A DNA stretch of 64,000 bases, taken from positions 62,001 to 126,000 of the forward strand of contig NZ_VTTO01000007.1 in NCBI RefSeq assembly GCF_008364825.1, written 5' to 3'. Every line of letters begins with the position of its first letter. Positions within the stretch are counted from its first letter, which is position 1. A model generated the notes under the pieces. The model was given only the letters and a program-made list of their open reading frames with translations, was not told the origin of the DNA and did no database searches. The position numbers and the translations under genes were made by a program. This stretch comes from Azospirillum sp. B21 (lineage in GTDB: Bacteria; Pseudomonadota; Alphaproteobacteria; Azospirillales; Azospirillaceae). Shown here piece after piece: positions 35,730-44,119 of this stretch.

Positions 35730-37073
35730 TCAGGCACGCGCCCACAGGGCGCGGGCGGCCTTGTCGGCCTCGATACAGATCTCTTCCAAGTCGGCATGGA
35801 CGGGGCGGCCGCCGTCGACCAGCGTCTCGCCCTCCACCAGCACCATCTCCACGTCGCCGCCGCGCCCGGTGTGGACCAGCGTTCCCAGCGGATTGATCAG
35901 CGGGCGCAGGTGCGGCCGGCGGGCGTCGAACACCACGAGGTCCGCCGCCTTGCCGACCGCCAGCGTGCCGATCTCGTCCGCCATCCCGACGGCGCGGGCT
36001 CCGCCCAGCGTCGCCATGCGGAAGACGTCGGCGGGCTGCCAGTCGGCGGTGACGCCGCCCTGGCCGATGCGTCCGGTGGCGAGCGCCCAGCGCATCGCCT
36101 CCACCATGTCGCCATGCTGGGTGTCGGTGCAGAGCGCCAGATTGACGCCCGCCGCCTTCAGCGCCGGGGTCGGTGCCAGCCTGCCGGAGGCGGCGTTGCA
36201 TTTCGGCACATGGACGGCATGGGCGCCGGCCCGCGCCAGCCGGGCGATGTCGTGTTCGTCCACATAAAGGCAGTGGGTGGCGAGCAGCCGGTCGTTCAGC
36301 AGCCCGGTCTCCGCCAGCAGCGCCGCCGGAGTCATGCCGGTGGCAGCCTTCACCCGCTCCACCTCTACGCGGCTTTGCGCCAGATGGGTGTTGACGCGCA
36401 TGCCGCGCTCCGCCGCCGCCTCGGCCAGCCTGCGCAGGAAGGCGGGGGAGCAGGTGTCGGGCGCATGGGCCGCCATCTGCACCCGGATGCGTCCGCCGCC
36501 GGCACCGTCCCAGCGGTCGTGCAGGTCGAGCGTCCGCCGCAGCAGATCCTCGCCCAGCGCCGCGTCGAAGCTCCAGTCGCCCTTCGGCACACGGGCGAAA
36601 TCGACGTCATGCACCCGCCAGCCGGCATGGATGCGCAGGCCCAGGTCCGCCATGGCGTCCAGCGTCGCGTCGGCATGGACGAAATGGTCGCAGACCAGGG
36701 TGGAGCCGGCGAGCAGAGCCTCCACCGCGCCCAGCCGGGCCAGCGCGCGGGCCTCCTCCGGTGTCGCGTCGGTGCCCTTCGGCACGCCCGGCGTGTAGGA
36801 TGGCGCGAAACCCAGGTCGGCGGCGACACCGCGCACCATCACCAGCACGGCATGCAGATGGGCGTTGACGAAGCCCGGCGTCACCAGCCGCCCCGGCAGC
36901 GCCAACGTCCGCTTGGCCGGCGGCGCGGCTTGTGCGGCCGGCGCCAGATGGACGATCCGCCCATCGCGAATGCCAAGCGCCGCATCCTCCATTACCCCAG
37001 CCTCGTCGCCGGTGATGATCGTCGCGCCGGTCAGCAGCAGGTCGAGCGGTTGCGGTTGGGAAGCCTCGGTCAT
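35730..37073 (-). CDS. Metal-dependent amidohydrolase / deaminase (AtzB/TrzA/SsnA-like)
   Basis: 447 residues from ATG 37073, which overlaps the upstream ATPase stop (ATGA). Metal ligands: HxH in FVNAHLHAVL, His in VNTHLAQS, His in ATHCLYVDEHD, and Asp in CTDTQHGD. This set is that of mononuclear deaminases and chlorohydrolases acting on purine-, pyrimidine- or triazine-like rings. It probably removes an exocyclic amino group from the imported heterocycle before the hydantoinase step. Exact substrate not deducible. Confidence 0.86.
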   Translation of the reverse strand: MTEASQPQPLDLLLTGATIITGDEAGVMEDAALGIRDGRIVHLAPAAQAAPPAKRTLALPGRLVTPGFVNAHLHAVLVMVRGVAADLGFAPSYTPGVPKGTDATPEEARALARLGAVEALLAGSTLVCDHFVHADATLDAMADLGLRIHAGWRVHDVDFARVPKGDWSFDAALGEDLLRRTLDLHDRWDGAGGGRIRVQMAAHAPDTCSPAFLRRLAEAAAERGMRVNTHLAQSRVEVERVKAATGMTPAALLAETGLLNDRLLATHCLYVDEHDIARLARAGAHAVHVPKCNAASGRLAPTPALKAAGVNLALCTDTQHGDMVEAMRWALATGRIGQGGVTADWQPADVFRMATLGGARAVGMADEIGTLAVGKAADLVVFDARRPHLRPLINPLGTLVHTGRGGDVEMVLVEGETLVDGGRPVHADLEEICIEADKAARALWARA

Positions 37074-37852
37074 GCCGCGGCGACCTGCCGCTGCTGCAGG
37101 CCCTCTTCCCGGATCAGGTTCAGGATGTGGCGCTTGTGGTCGTTGAAGCGCGGGCTGGTGATGTCGCGCGGGCGCGGCAGATCCAGTTCGATGCGTTCGC
37201 GCAGGCGGCCCGGCCGGCTGGTCAGCACCGCCACCTGGGTGCCCAGCACCAGCGCCTCGTCGACGCTGTGGGTGACGAAGACGATGGTGCAGCGCTGCTT
37301 CTGCCAGATGGCGACCAGCTCCTCCTGCATGTCCATCTTGGTCTGGGCGTCGAGCGCCGCGAAGGGCTCGTCCATCAGGATGACCTGCGGGTTCATCAGC
37401 AGGGCGCGGGCGATGCCGACGCGCTGGCTCATGCCGCCCGACAGCTCGGCCGGATAATGGTTCTCGAAGCCCTTCAGCCCGACGAGGTCGATGAACTCCT
37501 GCGCCGCGGCGCGGCGGTCGGCCTTGCGCCAGCCCTTCAGGCGCAGGTGGAAGGCGATGTTCTCCCACACCGGCAGCCAGGGCATCAGGTTGGCCTGCTG
37601 GAACACCATGCCGCGGTCCGCACCTGGGCCGTCCACCGGCTTGCCGCCGACGGTGACGGTGCCCTTGGTCGGCTTCTCGAAGCCGGCGATCATGTTCAGC
37701 AGGGTGGACTTGCCGCAGCCGGACGAGCCGAGCATACAGAGGAACTCGTTGCGTTCCACCGTCAGGCTGACGTCGTCGATGGCCAGCAGGTCGCGCTTGC
37801 GCTTGGCGTCGCTGTAGATCTTGGTGATGTTCTGAAGTTCGATGGAGGCCAT
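37070..37852 (-). CDS. ABC transporter ATP-binding protein, NitT/TauT type
   Basis: 260 residues. Walker A GSSGCGKST, signature LSGGMSQR, Walker B VILMDEPFAALD and switch His in VTHSVDEAL. Closest in style to TauB/SsuB/NrtD subunits of nitrate, sulfonate and hydroxymethylpyrimidine importers. Its start lies 4 bases after the permease stop and its end overlaps the amidohydrolase start, so transporter and enzymes are one translation unit. Confidence 0.9.
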   Translation of the reverse strand: MASIELQNITKIYSDAKRKRDLLAIDDVSLTVERNEFLCMLGSSGCGKSTLLNMIAGFEKPTKGTVTVGGKPVDGPGADRGMVFQQANLMPWLPVWENIAFHLRLKGWRKADRRAAAQEFIDLVGLKGFENHYPAELSGGMSQRVGIARALLMNPQVILMDEPFAALDAQTKMDMQEELVAIWQKQRCTIVFVTHSVDEALVLGTQVAVLTSRPGRLRERIELDLPRPRDITSPRFNDHKRHILNLIREEGLQQRQVAAA

Positions 37853-37856
37853 GGGC

Positions 37857-38663
37857 TCAGCCCTCCCGGCTCTGGAGCGTGGAGGCGTGCTGCCAGTGCA
37901 GCGCCGCGGACATCAGCAGCTTGATCAGCGCGTCGGTGACGTAGCCCAGCAGCCCGATGCTGGCCATCGCGGCAAGGACGAGGTCGTAGCGCAGGAAGTA
38001 GTAGCTGTCCCACAGCACGTAGCCGAGCCCGCTCTTGACCGCGACCATCTCCGCCGTGACGGTCAGCATCCAGGCGGCACCGATGCCGATGCGAAGGCCG
38101 GCGAAGATGCTGGGCAGCGCCGCCGGGAACACCACATGGCGCAACAGCTGCTGTTCGGTGGCGCCCATCATCGAGGCGGCGCGGATCAGGTTGCGGTCGG
38201 CCGTCTTCACCCCGTGGATGGTGTTCATCAGGATGGGGAAGAACGCGCCAAGGAAGACCAGGAAGATCGCGGGCTTGTTGGCGATGCCGAACCAGATGAT
38301 CGCCACCGGGATCCAGGACACCGGCGGCACCGGGCGCAGCATCTGGATGGTCGGCTCGATGGCGCGCTCCACCCAACTCCACCAGCCGATGGCGATGCCC
38401 AGCAGCACGCCGGTCGCCACCGCGATGCCGTATCCGGCGGCGACGCGCACCGCGCTGGACAGCGCATCGGCCAGCCAGCGCCCGCTGTTCGCCTGCGCCG
38501 TCTCGTCGAAGCCGAACACCCAGTCGGCCCAGCTGTGCAGCACGACGGAGGGCGCCGGCAGCAAGGCCGCCGGCAACAGGCCGGACCGCGACACGATCTC
38601 CCAGGCCGCGAGGATCAGGACGGGAACGACCGCGCGCTCCCAGGATTTAGACAATGCGGTCAT
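37857..38663 (-). CDS. ABC transporter permease, NitT/TauT type
   Basis: 268 residues with about six membrane helices. The family loop is present (RAASMMGATEQQLLRHVVFPAALP), as is PVPPVSWIPVAIIWFG near the middle. It pairs with the ATPase just downstream and the binding protein upstream. A palindromic repeat separates it from the binding-protein gene, which may lower expression relative to that gene. Confidence 0.89.
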   Translation of the reverse strand: MTALSKSWERAVVPVLILAAWEIVSRSGLLPAALLPAPSVVLHSWADWVFGFDETAQANSGRWLADALSSAVRVAAGYGIAVATGVLLGIAIGWWSWVERAIEPTIQMLRPVPPVSWIPVAIIWFGIANKPAIFLVFLGAFFPILMNTIHGVKTADRNLIRAASMMGATEQQLLRHVVFPAALPSIFAGLRIGIGAAWMLTVTAEMVAVKSGLGYVLWDSYYFLRYDLVLAAMASIGLLGYVTDALIKLLMSAALHWQHASTLQSREG

Positions 38664-38710
38664 GGAGCGGCCTTTCGAAGTTCTCGGTGTGGTGCCTGAG
38701 ATGGGAGAGG

Positions 38711-38826
38711 CACAATTGCCCCCACCCCGACCCTCCCCCGCTGGGCGGGGGAGGGAGCAAGTACTTGTGCGGAAGAGCGGCGGCAGTCCCCTCCCCTGCC
38801 CAGCGGGGGAGGGTTAGGGTGGGGGC
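38711..38826. repeat. Palindromic intergenic repeat (copy 2)
   Basis: Inner stem CCCTCCCCCGC (38731-38741) with GCGGGGGAGGG (38745-38755), a second inverted C/G-rich stem around 38789-38812, and outer arms that mirror each other (CCCCCACCC near 38719 and GGGTGGGGG near 38817). The first 16 bases, CAATTGCCCCCACCCC at 38713-38728, recur inverted in the copy at 16224-16239. It sits between the binding-protein and permease genes of one operon. Confidence 0.7.
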
Positions 38827-38843
38827 CGGAGACTGACGCCCCC

Positions 38844-39869
38844 TCAGCCCCCCAGCTCGCTCTTCGGCTTCTTCGTCACCGCTTCCAGAAACCGGTAGTC
38901 GATGTTCCGCACCGCGGCGTCCGACACGTCCTTGCCGATGTATTTCAGCTCCCGCATCATCGTCGCGATGGCGACGGTGCTGTCCTTGTGGATGGCGTAG
39001 TCGGGGAAGGCGTTTTCCAGGGACGCCGCCGCGATATCCTTGTTGAGCCCGGTATATTTGTTGATGGTGTCGACCCACACGGTGCGGTCGGTCTTCAGCT
39101 TGTCGACCAGCGCCACGACGGAAGCGACGGTGGCCTCGACCGCCTTCGGATGCTCCTTGATCACGTCGGAGCGGGTGACGATCAGGTTGGTCAGGTTGCC
39201 GGCCGCCTGGTCATAGGGCAGCGCGAAATGCGCGCCGACACCGGTGCTGCGGATCTGCGAAGCGAAGGGCTCCACTGTGCAGATCACGTCGACCTCGCCG
39301 CGCTGCAGGGCGGCGGCATGGTCGGATGGGTTGGGGATGTTGATGAACTGGACGTCCTTGTTGGCGTCGATGCCATGCTTCTGCAGGGCGCCGCGCATGT
39401 GGATGTCCTGCGCGTTCCCGCGCGATGCCGCGACGCGCAGCGGCTCGCCCTTCTCCTTGCGGGATGCCGCCAGCGCCTTCAGCCCGGCCCAGTCGCCCGC
39501 CTTCAGGTCGATGCCCTTGGCGGTGACGATCTCCGACCCGCCATTGACCTGACCGGAGATGGCAACGACGTCGAAACCCTTGTCCAGCGCAGTGACGTAG
39601 TGGAGGTAGGTGACCTGCGCCACGTCGATGCTCTTGGACACCAGCGCGGTCAGCACGTCGTTGCCGGAGTTGAAGTTGATCGCCTCGATCGACACGCCCT
39701 TGGCAAGATCGGGCGTCAGCGCCATCGGCAGGCAGTGGGCGCATTTGGCGAAGCCGAGCTTCACCGCTTCCGCATCGGCGGCCTGCGCCGTCGGAACGGC
39801 CACCGCCAGGGCGGACAGGGCCAGCGCGGTGGCGGTGATGGCGTTCAGGGAGAGAGACCGGATCGACAT
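38844..39869 (-). CDS. ABC transporter substrate-binding protein, NitT/TauT (NMT1-like) type
   Basis: 341 residues from ATG 39869. Signal peptide ALALSALAVAVPTAQA/AD. The mature domain has the pattern of taurine/nitrate/thiamine-precursor binding proteins (NSGNDVLTALVSKSIDVAQV, GDWAGLKALAASRKEKG, LQRGEVDVICTVEPFASQI). Near the mature start is an unusual CAHC pair that could form a disulfide or bind metal. First gene of the operon running to 33488; the sigma-54 promoter at 39910-39925 would give a leader of about 30 bases. Confidence 0.88.
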   Translation of the reverse strand: MSIRSLSLNAITATALALSALAVAVPTAQAADAEAVKLGFAKCAHCLPMALTPDLAKGVSIEAINFNSGNDVLTALVSKSIDVAQVTYLHYVTALDKGFDVVAISGQVNGGSEIVTAKGIDLKAGDWAGLKALAASRKEKGEPLRVAASRGNAQDIHMRGALQKHGIDANKDVQFINIPNPSDHAAALQRGEVDVICTVEPFASQIRSTGVGAHFALPYDQAAGNLTNLIVTRSDVIKEHPKAVEATVASVVALVDKLKTDRTVWVDTINKYTGLNKDIAAASLENAFPDYAIHKDSTVAIATMMRELKYIGKDVSDAAVRNIDYRFLEAVTKKPKSELGG

Positions 39870-39909
39870 GAGGCTTCGGCTCCAGATGCGGTTGCGTTTC
39901 CACCTCTGT

Positions 39910-39925
39910 CGCAAGCACCGTGCCA
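39910..39925 (-). promoter_or_regulatory. Sigma-54 (RpoN) promoter of the hydantoinase/ABC operon
   Basis: On the minus strand the sequence is TGGCACGGTGCTTGCG, matching TGGCACG-N4-TTGC exactly; only the final W of the consensus differs (G). The -24/-12 spacing is right. It points to the binding-protein gene with a predicted start near 39899. Sigma-54 control suits a nitrogen-scavenging pathway under NtrC. Confidence 0.82.
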
Positions 39926-39927
39926 GA

Positions 39928-39937
39928 TTGTATACAA
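39928..39937. promoter_or_regulatory. GntR/FadR-type operator TTGTATACAA
   Basis: A perfect 10-base palindrome TTGTATACAA, matching the TnGTnnACnA-type sites of FCD-domain GntR regulators. It begins 3 bases from the -24 edge of the sigma-54 promoter and lies upstream of the divergent GntR gene, so one bound dimer could affect both directions. Confidence 0.7.
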
Positions 39938-40063
39938 AATCTCTATTTCGTAATTGCTGTTTTAATACAGCCGCTTAATGTCGATTTGACGCGAAGGATC
40001 ATCAACGAGGTTGCTTGCCTTATTTTTGAGCGCATGGCATCGTTTGAGCAAGAATGCCCAAGT

Positions 40064-40846
40064 ATGCAGCAGAACAGCCCCGCCGGATCGACCATGGACA
40101 GCCCCGCAAAGACCACCAACGCCCCCCTGCGCCGTGAGACGCTGCATCACTCCGCGGTGGCGGAGTTGCGGGCCATGATCCTGGAGGGGGAACTGCCGCC
40201 CGGCCGCCGCGTGCCGGAGATGGAGTTGTGCGAACAGCTCGGCGTCTCGCGCACGCCGTTGCGCGAGGCGCTGCGCGTGCTGGCGGCCGAAGGGTTGGTG
40301 GAGCTGCGCCCGCACCGCGGCGCCGTGGTGACGCCGATCGATCCCAAGGAGATCGCAGCGATCTTCCAGGTGATGGAAGCACTGGAGAGCCTCGCCGGCC
40401 GGCTCGCCTGCGACAACGGTTCGGCAGAGGCGTTCGCGGAGTTGGACCGGCTGCACGGCGAACTCGTCGCCCAATTCCAGGCGGGGGAGCGCGCGGCCTA
40501 TTCCACCACCAACCGCCGCATCCATGGCTGGATCGTCGCCATGGCCGGCAATCCGGTGCTGGAGGCAACCTACAAGGGCTTCGCCGCCCAGCTCAACCGG
40601 GCGCGCTCGCTGGCCAATTACGATGCCGACCGTTGGCAACATTCGCTGACGGAGCATGAGGCGGTCATGGACGCCCTGCGCCGCCGCGATGCCGCCACCG
40701 CCGCCGCCCTGCTGGCCGATCACAGCCGCCGCACCGCCGATGCGGTCCTGCGCACCTTGCGGCAGGGCAATGAGGCCGGTGCGGTTTCCGGGGAAGATGG
40801 CCGGTCGGTTTCCGACCACCCCGCCGGCATCGGCGTTCGTCAGTAA
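40064..40846 (+). CDS. GntR-family transcriptional regulator (FCD domain)
   Basis: About 260 residues from ATG 40064; ATG 40034 or 40094 are alternatives, and none has a strong ribosome site. Winged helix: AVAELRAMILEGELPPGRR and LCEQLGVSRTPLREALRVLAAEGLV, followed by an FCD ligand domain (TTNRRIHGWIVAMAGNPVL, SLTEHEAVMDALRRRD). Divergent from the hydantoinase/ABC operon and beside a matching operator, so it is very likely the local, ligand-responsive regulator. The last 7 bases overlap the convergent dehydrogenase gene. Confidence 0.86.
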   Translation: MQQNSPAGSTMDSPAKTTNAPLRRETLHHSAVAELRAMILEGELPPGRRVPEMELCEQLGVSRTPLREALRVLAAEGLVELRPHRGAVVTPIDPKEIAAIFQVMEALESLAGRLACDNGSAEAFAELDRLHGELVAQFQAGERAAYSTTNRRIHGWIVAMAGNPVLEATYKGFAAQLNRARSLANYDADRWQHSLTEHEAVMDALRRRDAATAAALLADHSRRTADAVLRTLRQGNEAGAVSGEDGRSVSDHPAGIGVRQ

Positions 40847-41805
40847 GCACCCATCACGAGGTTGCTGGGCGAACCGGCGACGAAATTCTCGATGTTGTCG
40901 ATCAATTGGTCGGCCAACGCCTGCTGCGCCTCGTCCGACGCCCAGCCCAGATGCGGCGTGACGATGACGTTGGGCCGCCCGGCGATACGCATCAGCGGGC
41001 TGTCCGCCGGCGGCGGCTCGGGCAGCGTCACGTCGAAACCGGCGCCGGCGATCAGCCCCTCGTCCAGGGCCGTCACCAGATCCTCCTCGACCACCAGACC
41101 GCCCCGCGCGGTGTTGATGATCAGCGGCCGGCGCTTCATCCGGCGGAACTCGGGCATGGCGATCATGCCGCGCGTCTCGGGCGTGAGCGGGCTGTGCAGG
41201 GTGATGACGTCGCTGGTCTCCAGCACCACGTCCCACGGCGTGTAGAGCGGGCCGAGGCCGGACTTCCCCTTGTGCGCGGCGAACAGCGGAACCATGCCGA
41301 AGGCGCGGGCGATGTCGGCGACCCGCTGGCCCAGCACGCCCTCGCCGATGATGCCGAGCCGGGCGCCCTGCAGATCGTGGATCGGGTGGTTGAAGAAGCA
41401 GAACTGCCCGGACTTCTGCCACTCGCCATCCAGCACGTCCTGCCGGAAGGGCACGATGTTGCGGCGGAGCGCCAGCATCAGGGCGAAGGTGTGTTCCGGC
41501 ACCGTGTTGATGGCATAGCCGCGGATATTGCTCACCGCGATGCCGTGCGTCCGGCAATACTCCTTGTCGACGCAGTCGGTGCCGGTGGCGGCAACGGCGA
41601 TCAGCTTCAGCTGCGGCAGCCGTTCCAGCAGCTCGGCAGTCAGCTGCACCTTGTTGACGATGGCGATCTCGGCACCGGCCAGACGGTCCAGCACTTGATC
41701 CGGCGTCGTTTGGGCATGTTCCACCAGCTCATGCGGGAAGCCCGGCTTGCGCAGGCGGATCTGTGGGGCGAGGGTGGCACGGTCGAGGAAGACGATCTTG
41801 CGCAT
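40840..41805 (-). CDS. D-2-hydroxyacid dehydrogenase (hydroxypyruvate/glyoxylate reductase-like)
   Basis: 321 residues from ATG 41805, preceded by AAGGAC. Rossmann motif GIIGEGVLGQRVA, catalytic Arg in NTARGGLVVEEDL, Glu in the LPEPPPADSPL region and His in TPHLGWAS. It matches glycerate dehydrogenase/hydroxypyruvate reductase (HprA-like) enzymes, which reduce hydroxypyruvate to D-glycerate. Transketolase, encoded just upstream (38-base gap), can use hydroxypyruvate as ketol donor, so the pair may share that metabolite; this link is inference. Confidence 0.85.
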   Translation of the reverse strand: MRKIVFLDRATLAPQIRLRKPGFPHELVEHAQTTPDQVLDRLAGAEIAIVNKVQLTAELLERLPQLKLIAVAATGTDCVDKEYCRTHGIAVSNIRGYAINTVPEHTFALMLALRRNIVPFRQDVLDGEWQKSGQFCFFNHPIHDLQGARLGIIGEGVLGQRVADIARAFGMVPLFAAHKGKSGLGPLYTPWDVVLETSDVITLHSPLTPETRGMIAMPEFRRMKRRPLIINTARGGLVVEEDLVTALDEGLIAGAGFDVTLPEPPPADSPLMRIAGRPNVIVTPHLGWASDEAQQALADQLIDNIENFVAGSPSNLVMGAY

Positions 41806-41843
41806 CACGATGTCCTTGGTCACGAAAGGGAGTGGCGGCGCGG

Positions 41844-43832
41844 TCAGAGCCGGCGCTTGACCTCGGCCACAATGTGGGCCGGAGTGATGCCGAAGCGTTC
41901 GAACAGGGCATCCACCGGGCCGGAGGCACCGAAGCCGCTCATGCCGATGAAGCCGCCGGTTTCGCCGACATATTTGTCCCAGCCCAGCCGGACCGCCGCC
42001 TCGATGCCGACGCGCACCGTGCCGGTGCCGATCACCTCCGCGCGGTAGGCGTCGTCCTGCCGGTCGAACAGTTCCCAGCAGGGCATCGACACCACGGCGG
42101 TGGGAATGCCCTCGGCCTGCAGGGTCTGGCGCGCCTCCAGCGCCAGCGCCACCTCCGAACCGGTGGCCATCAGCGTGACCAGACGCTTGCCGCCTTCTGC
42201 CTCGGCCAGCACATAGGCGCCGCGGTGCGTCAGATTCTCTGCACCGTAGGGACGGCCTGTCGCGGGCAGCGCCTGCTTGGAGCAGACCAGCATGCTGGGG
42301 CCGGTCCGGTGTTCCAGCGCGATCTCCCAGCATTCAGCGGCCTCGACGGCATCGGCAGGGCGCATCACCAGAATGTTGGGCATGGCCCGGAAGGAGGCGA
42401 GGATCTCCACCGGCTGATGCGTCGGTCCGTTCTTGCCGACAGCCAGGGAGTCGTGGCTGAAGACGTAGATCGCCGGCAAGCCCATCAGCGCCGCCATGCG
42501 CAAGGTCGGTCGCTGATAGTCGGAGAAGGCGAGATAGGTGACGCTGACCGGGATGATGCCGCCATGCGCGGCCATGCCGTTGACCATCGCCCCCATCGCA
42601 TGCTCGCGCACACCGCAATGGACATAGGTGCCGGCGGGTTCCTCGGCGGTGAAGGAGGTGCGCGTGCGCTTGTGGTTGGTCGGCGCCTCCAGGTCGGCGC
42701 AGCCGATCATCATTTCCGGCAGGATGTCCGCCAACAGCGTGGCGATGTCGCCCGATGCCTGGATGGAGGGCTGGGCAACCCGTTCGTCGGCCATGCGCTT
42801 CTTGTAGGCGAGCAGCGCGTCGCGCCAGCCCTCGGGCAGCCGGCCCTCGATCACGCGGGTGAACTCGGCACGCTCCTTGTCCGGCAGGGCGGCGACGCGG
42901 CGGTGCCACGCGTCATATTCCCCGCCATGGCGCGCACCGGCGTCGCGCCAAGCCGACAGCACGTCGTCCGGCACGGTGAAGGACGGGTACGGCCAGCCGA
43001 GATCGGCGCGCGTCGCTTCCAGATCCTCCTTGAACAGGCGGGCGCTGTGGCCGCCGCGCTGGCCTTCCAGGCGCGGGATGCCGCGGGCGATCACCGTGCG
43101 GCAGGCGATCATCGACGGGCGCGGGTCCTTCTTCGCCAGCGTGATGGCCGCCGACACCGCCTCGACATCATGGCCGTCGACCTCCTGCACATGCCAGCCG
43201 GCGACGCGGAAGCGGGCGGCGACGTCCTCGCTGATCGACAGCACGGTGCTGCCGTCGTCGGTGATGCTGTTGTCGTCCCAGAAGAAGACCAGCTTGCCCA
43301 GCCGCAGATGGCCGGCAAGCTGGATGACCTCCTGCCCAACACCTTCCTGCAGGCAGCCGTCGCCGACGAAGGCGTAGGTGTGATGGTCCACCAGGGCGGG
43401 GCCGTATTTGGCGTTCAGATAGGCTTCGGCGACCGCCATGCCGAAGGCGTTGGCGATGCCCTGGCCGAGTGGGCCGGTGGTGACCTCGATGCCGGCGTCG
43501 GGATCATATTCGGGATGGCCGGCGCAATGCGATCCGAGTTCGCGGAAATTCCTGATCTGGTCGAGGGAGATGCGCTCGTACCCCAGCAGGTGCAGCAGGG
43601 AATAGAGCAGCATCGACCCATGGCCGTTCGACAGGACGAAGCGGTCGCGGTCCGGCCAGCGCGGATCGGCCGGATTGCATTTGAAGTGCTGGGTGAACAG
43701 GGCCGTGGCGATTTCCGCCATGCCCAGCGGCACGCCCTGATGCCCTTCGGTGGCGCGCTCGATGGCGTCGATGGACAGAAAGCGGATCGCATTCGCCATC
43801 AGGCGGGGGTCGACGGCTGCAGGGGGCGTCAT
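41844..43832 (-). CDS. tkt: Transketolase
   Basis: 662 residues from ATG 43832 behind a GAGGAG site. Thiamine diphosphate motif GDGCLQEGVGQEV through WDDNSITDDG; start region IRFLSIDAIERATEGHQGVPLGMA; substrate phosphate and catalytic His residues in LSNGHGSML, TGPLGQGIANA, GHSARLFKE and FSHDSLAVGKNGPTHQPVE. It transfers two-carbon ketol groups in the pentose phosphate or Calvin pathways. Standing beside a hydroxyacid dehydrogenase and a divergent LysR gene, it looks like a second, dedicated copy rather than a housekeeping one. Confidence 0.94.
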   Translation of the reverse strand: MTPPAAVDPRLMANAIRFLSIDAIERATEGHQGVPLGMAEIATALFTQHFKCNPADPRWPDRDRFVLSNGHGSMLLYSLLHLLGYERISLDQIRNFRELGSHCAGHPEYDPDAGIEVTTGPLGQGIANAFGMAVAEAYLNAKYGPALVDHHTYAFVGDGCLQEGVGQEVIQLAGHLRLGKLVFFWDDNSITDDGSTVLSISEDVAARFRVAGWHVQEVDGHDVEAVSAAITLAKKDPRPSMIACRTVIARGIPRLEGQRGGHSARLFKEDLEATRADLGWPYPSFTVPDDVLSAWRDAGARHGGEYDAWHRRVAALPDKERAEFTRVIEGRLPEGWRDALLAYKKRMADERVAQPSIQASGDIATLLADILPEMMIGCADLEAPTNHKRTRTSFTAEEPAGTYVHCGVREHAMGAMVNGMAAHGGIIPVSVTYLAFSDYQRPTLRMAALMGLPAIYVFSHDSLAVGKNGPTHQPVEILASFRAMPNILVMRPADAVEAAECWEIALEHRTGPSMLVCSKQALPATGRPYGAENLTHRGAYVLAEAEGGKRLVTLMATGSEVALALEARQTLQAEGIPTAVVSMPCWELFDRQDDAYRAEVIGTGTVRVGIEAAVRLGWDKYVGETGGFIGMSGFGASGPVDALFERFGITPAHIVAEVKRRL

Positions 43833-44119
43833 GGGCGCAAATCTCCTCGTCGCGTCCACCCGGCGGGACGGCGACCGATGCACGCTGGGTGGGAGGGGCG
43901 ATAGACGGAACGGACCGGCGGTGCGGCGGCGGCGCCCCCCGTTCGGGCAATACCGGATATACAGCCCACTCCGGCAGTTTGATCTCGGCATCGTGCCGAA
44001 CCGGTGATTGTTGCCTTGGCGAGTTCTTTCGAACGGCTGCGGCGCGATGAAAGACTTGCATCACCCCGGACCATCTGACAAACGCATCGTTTGCAACAGG
44101 TCATGAATTGGATTCATCT

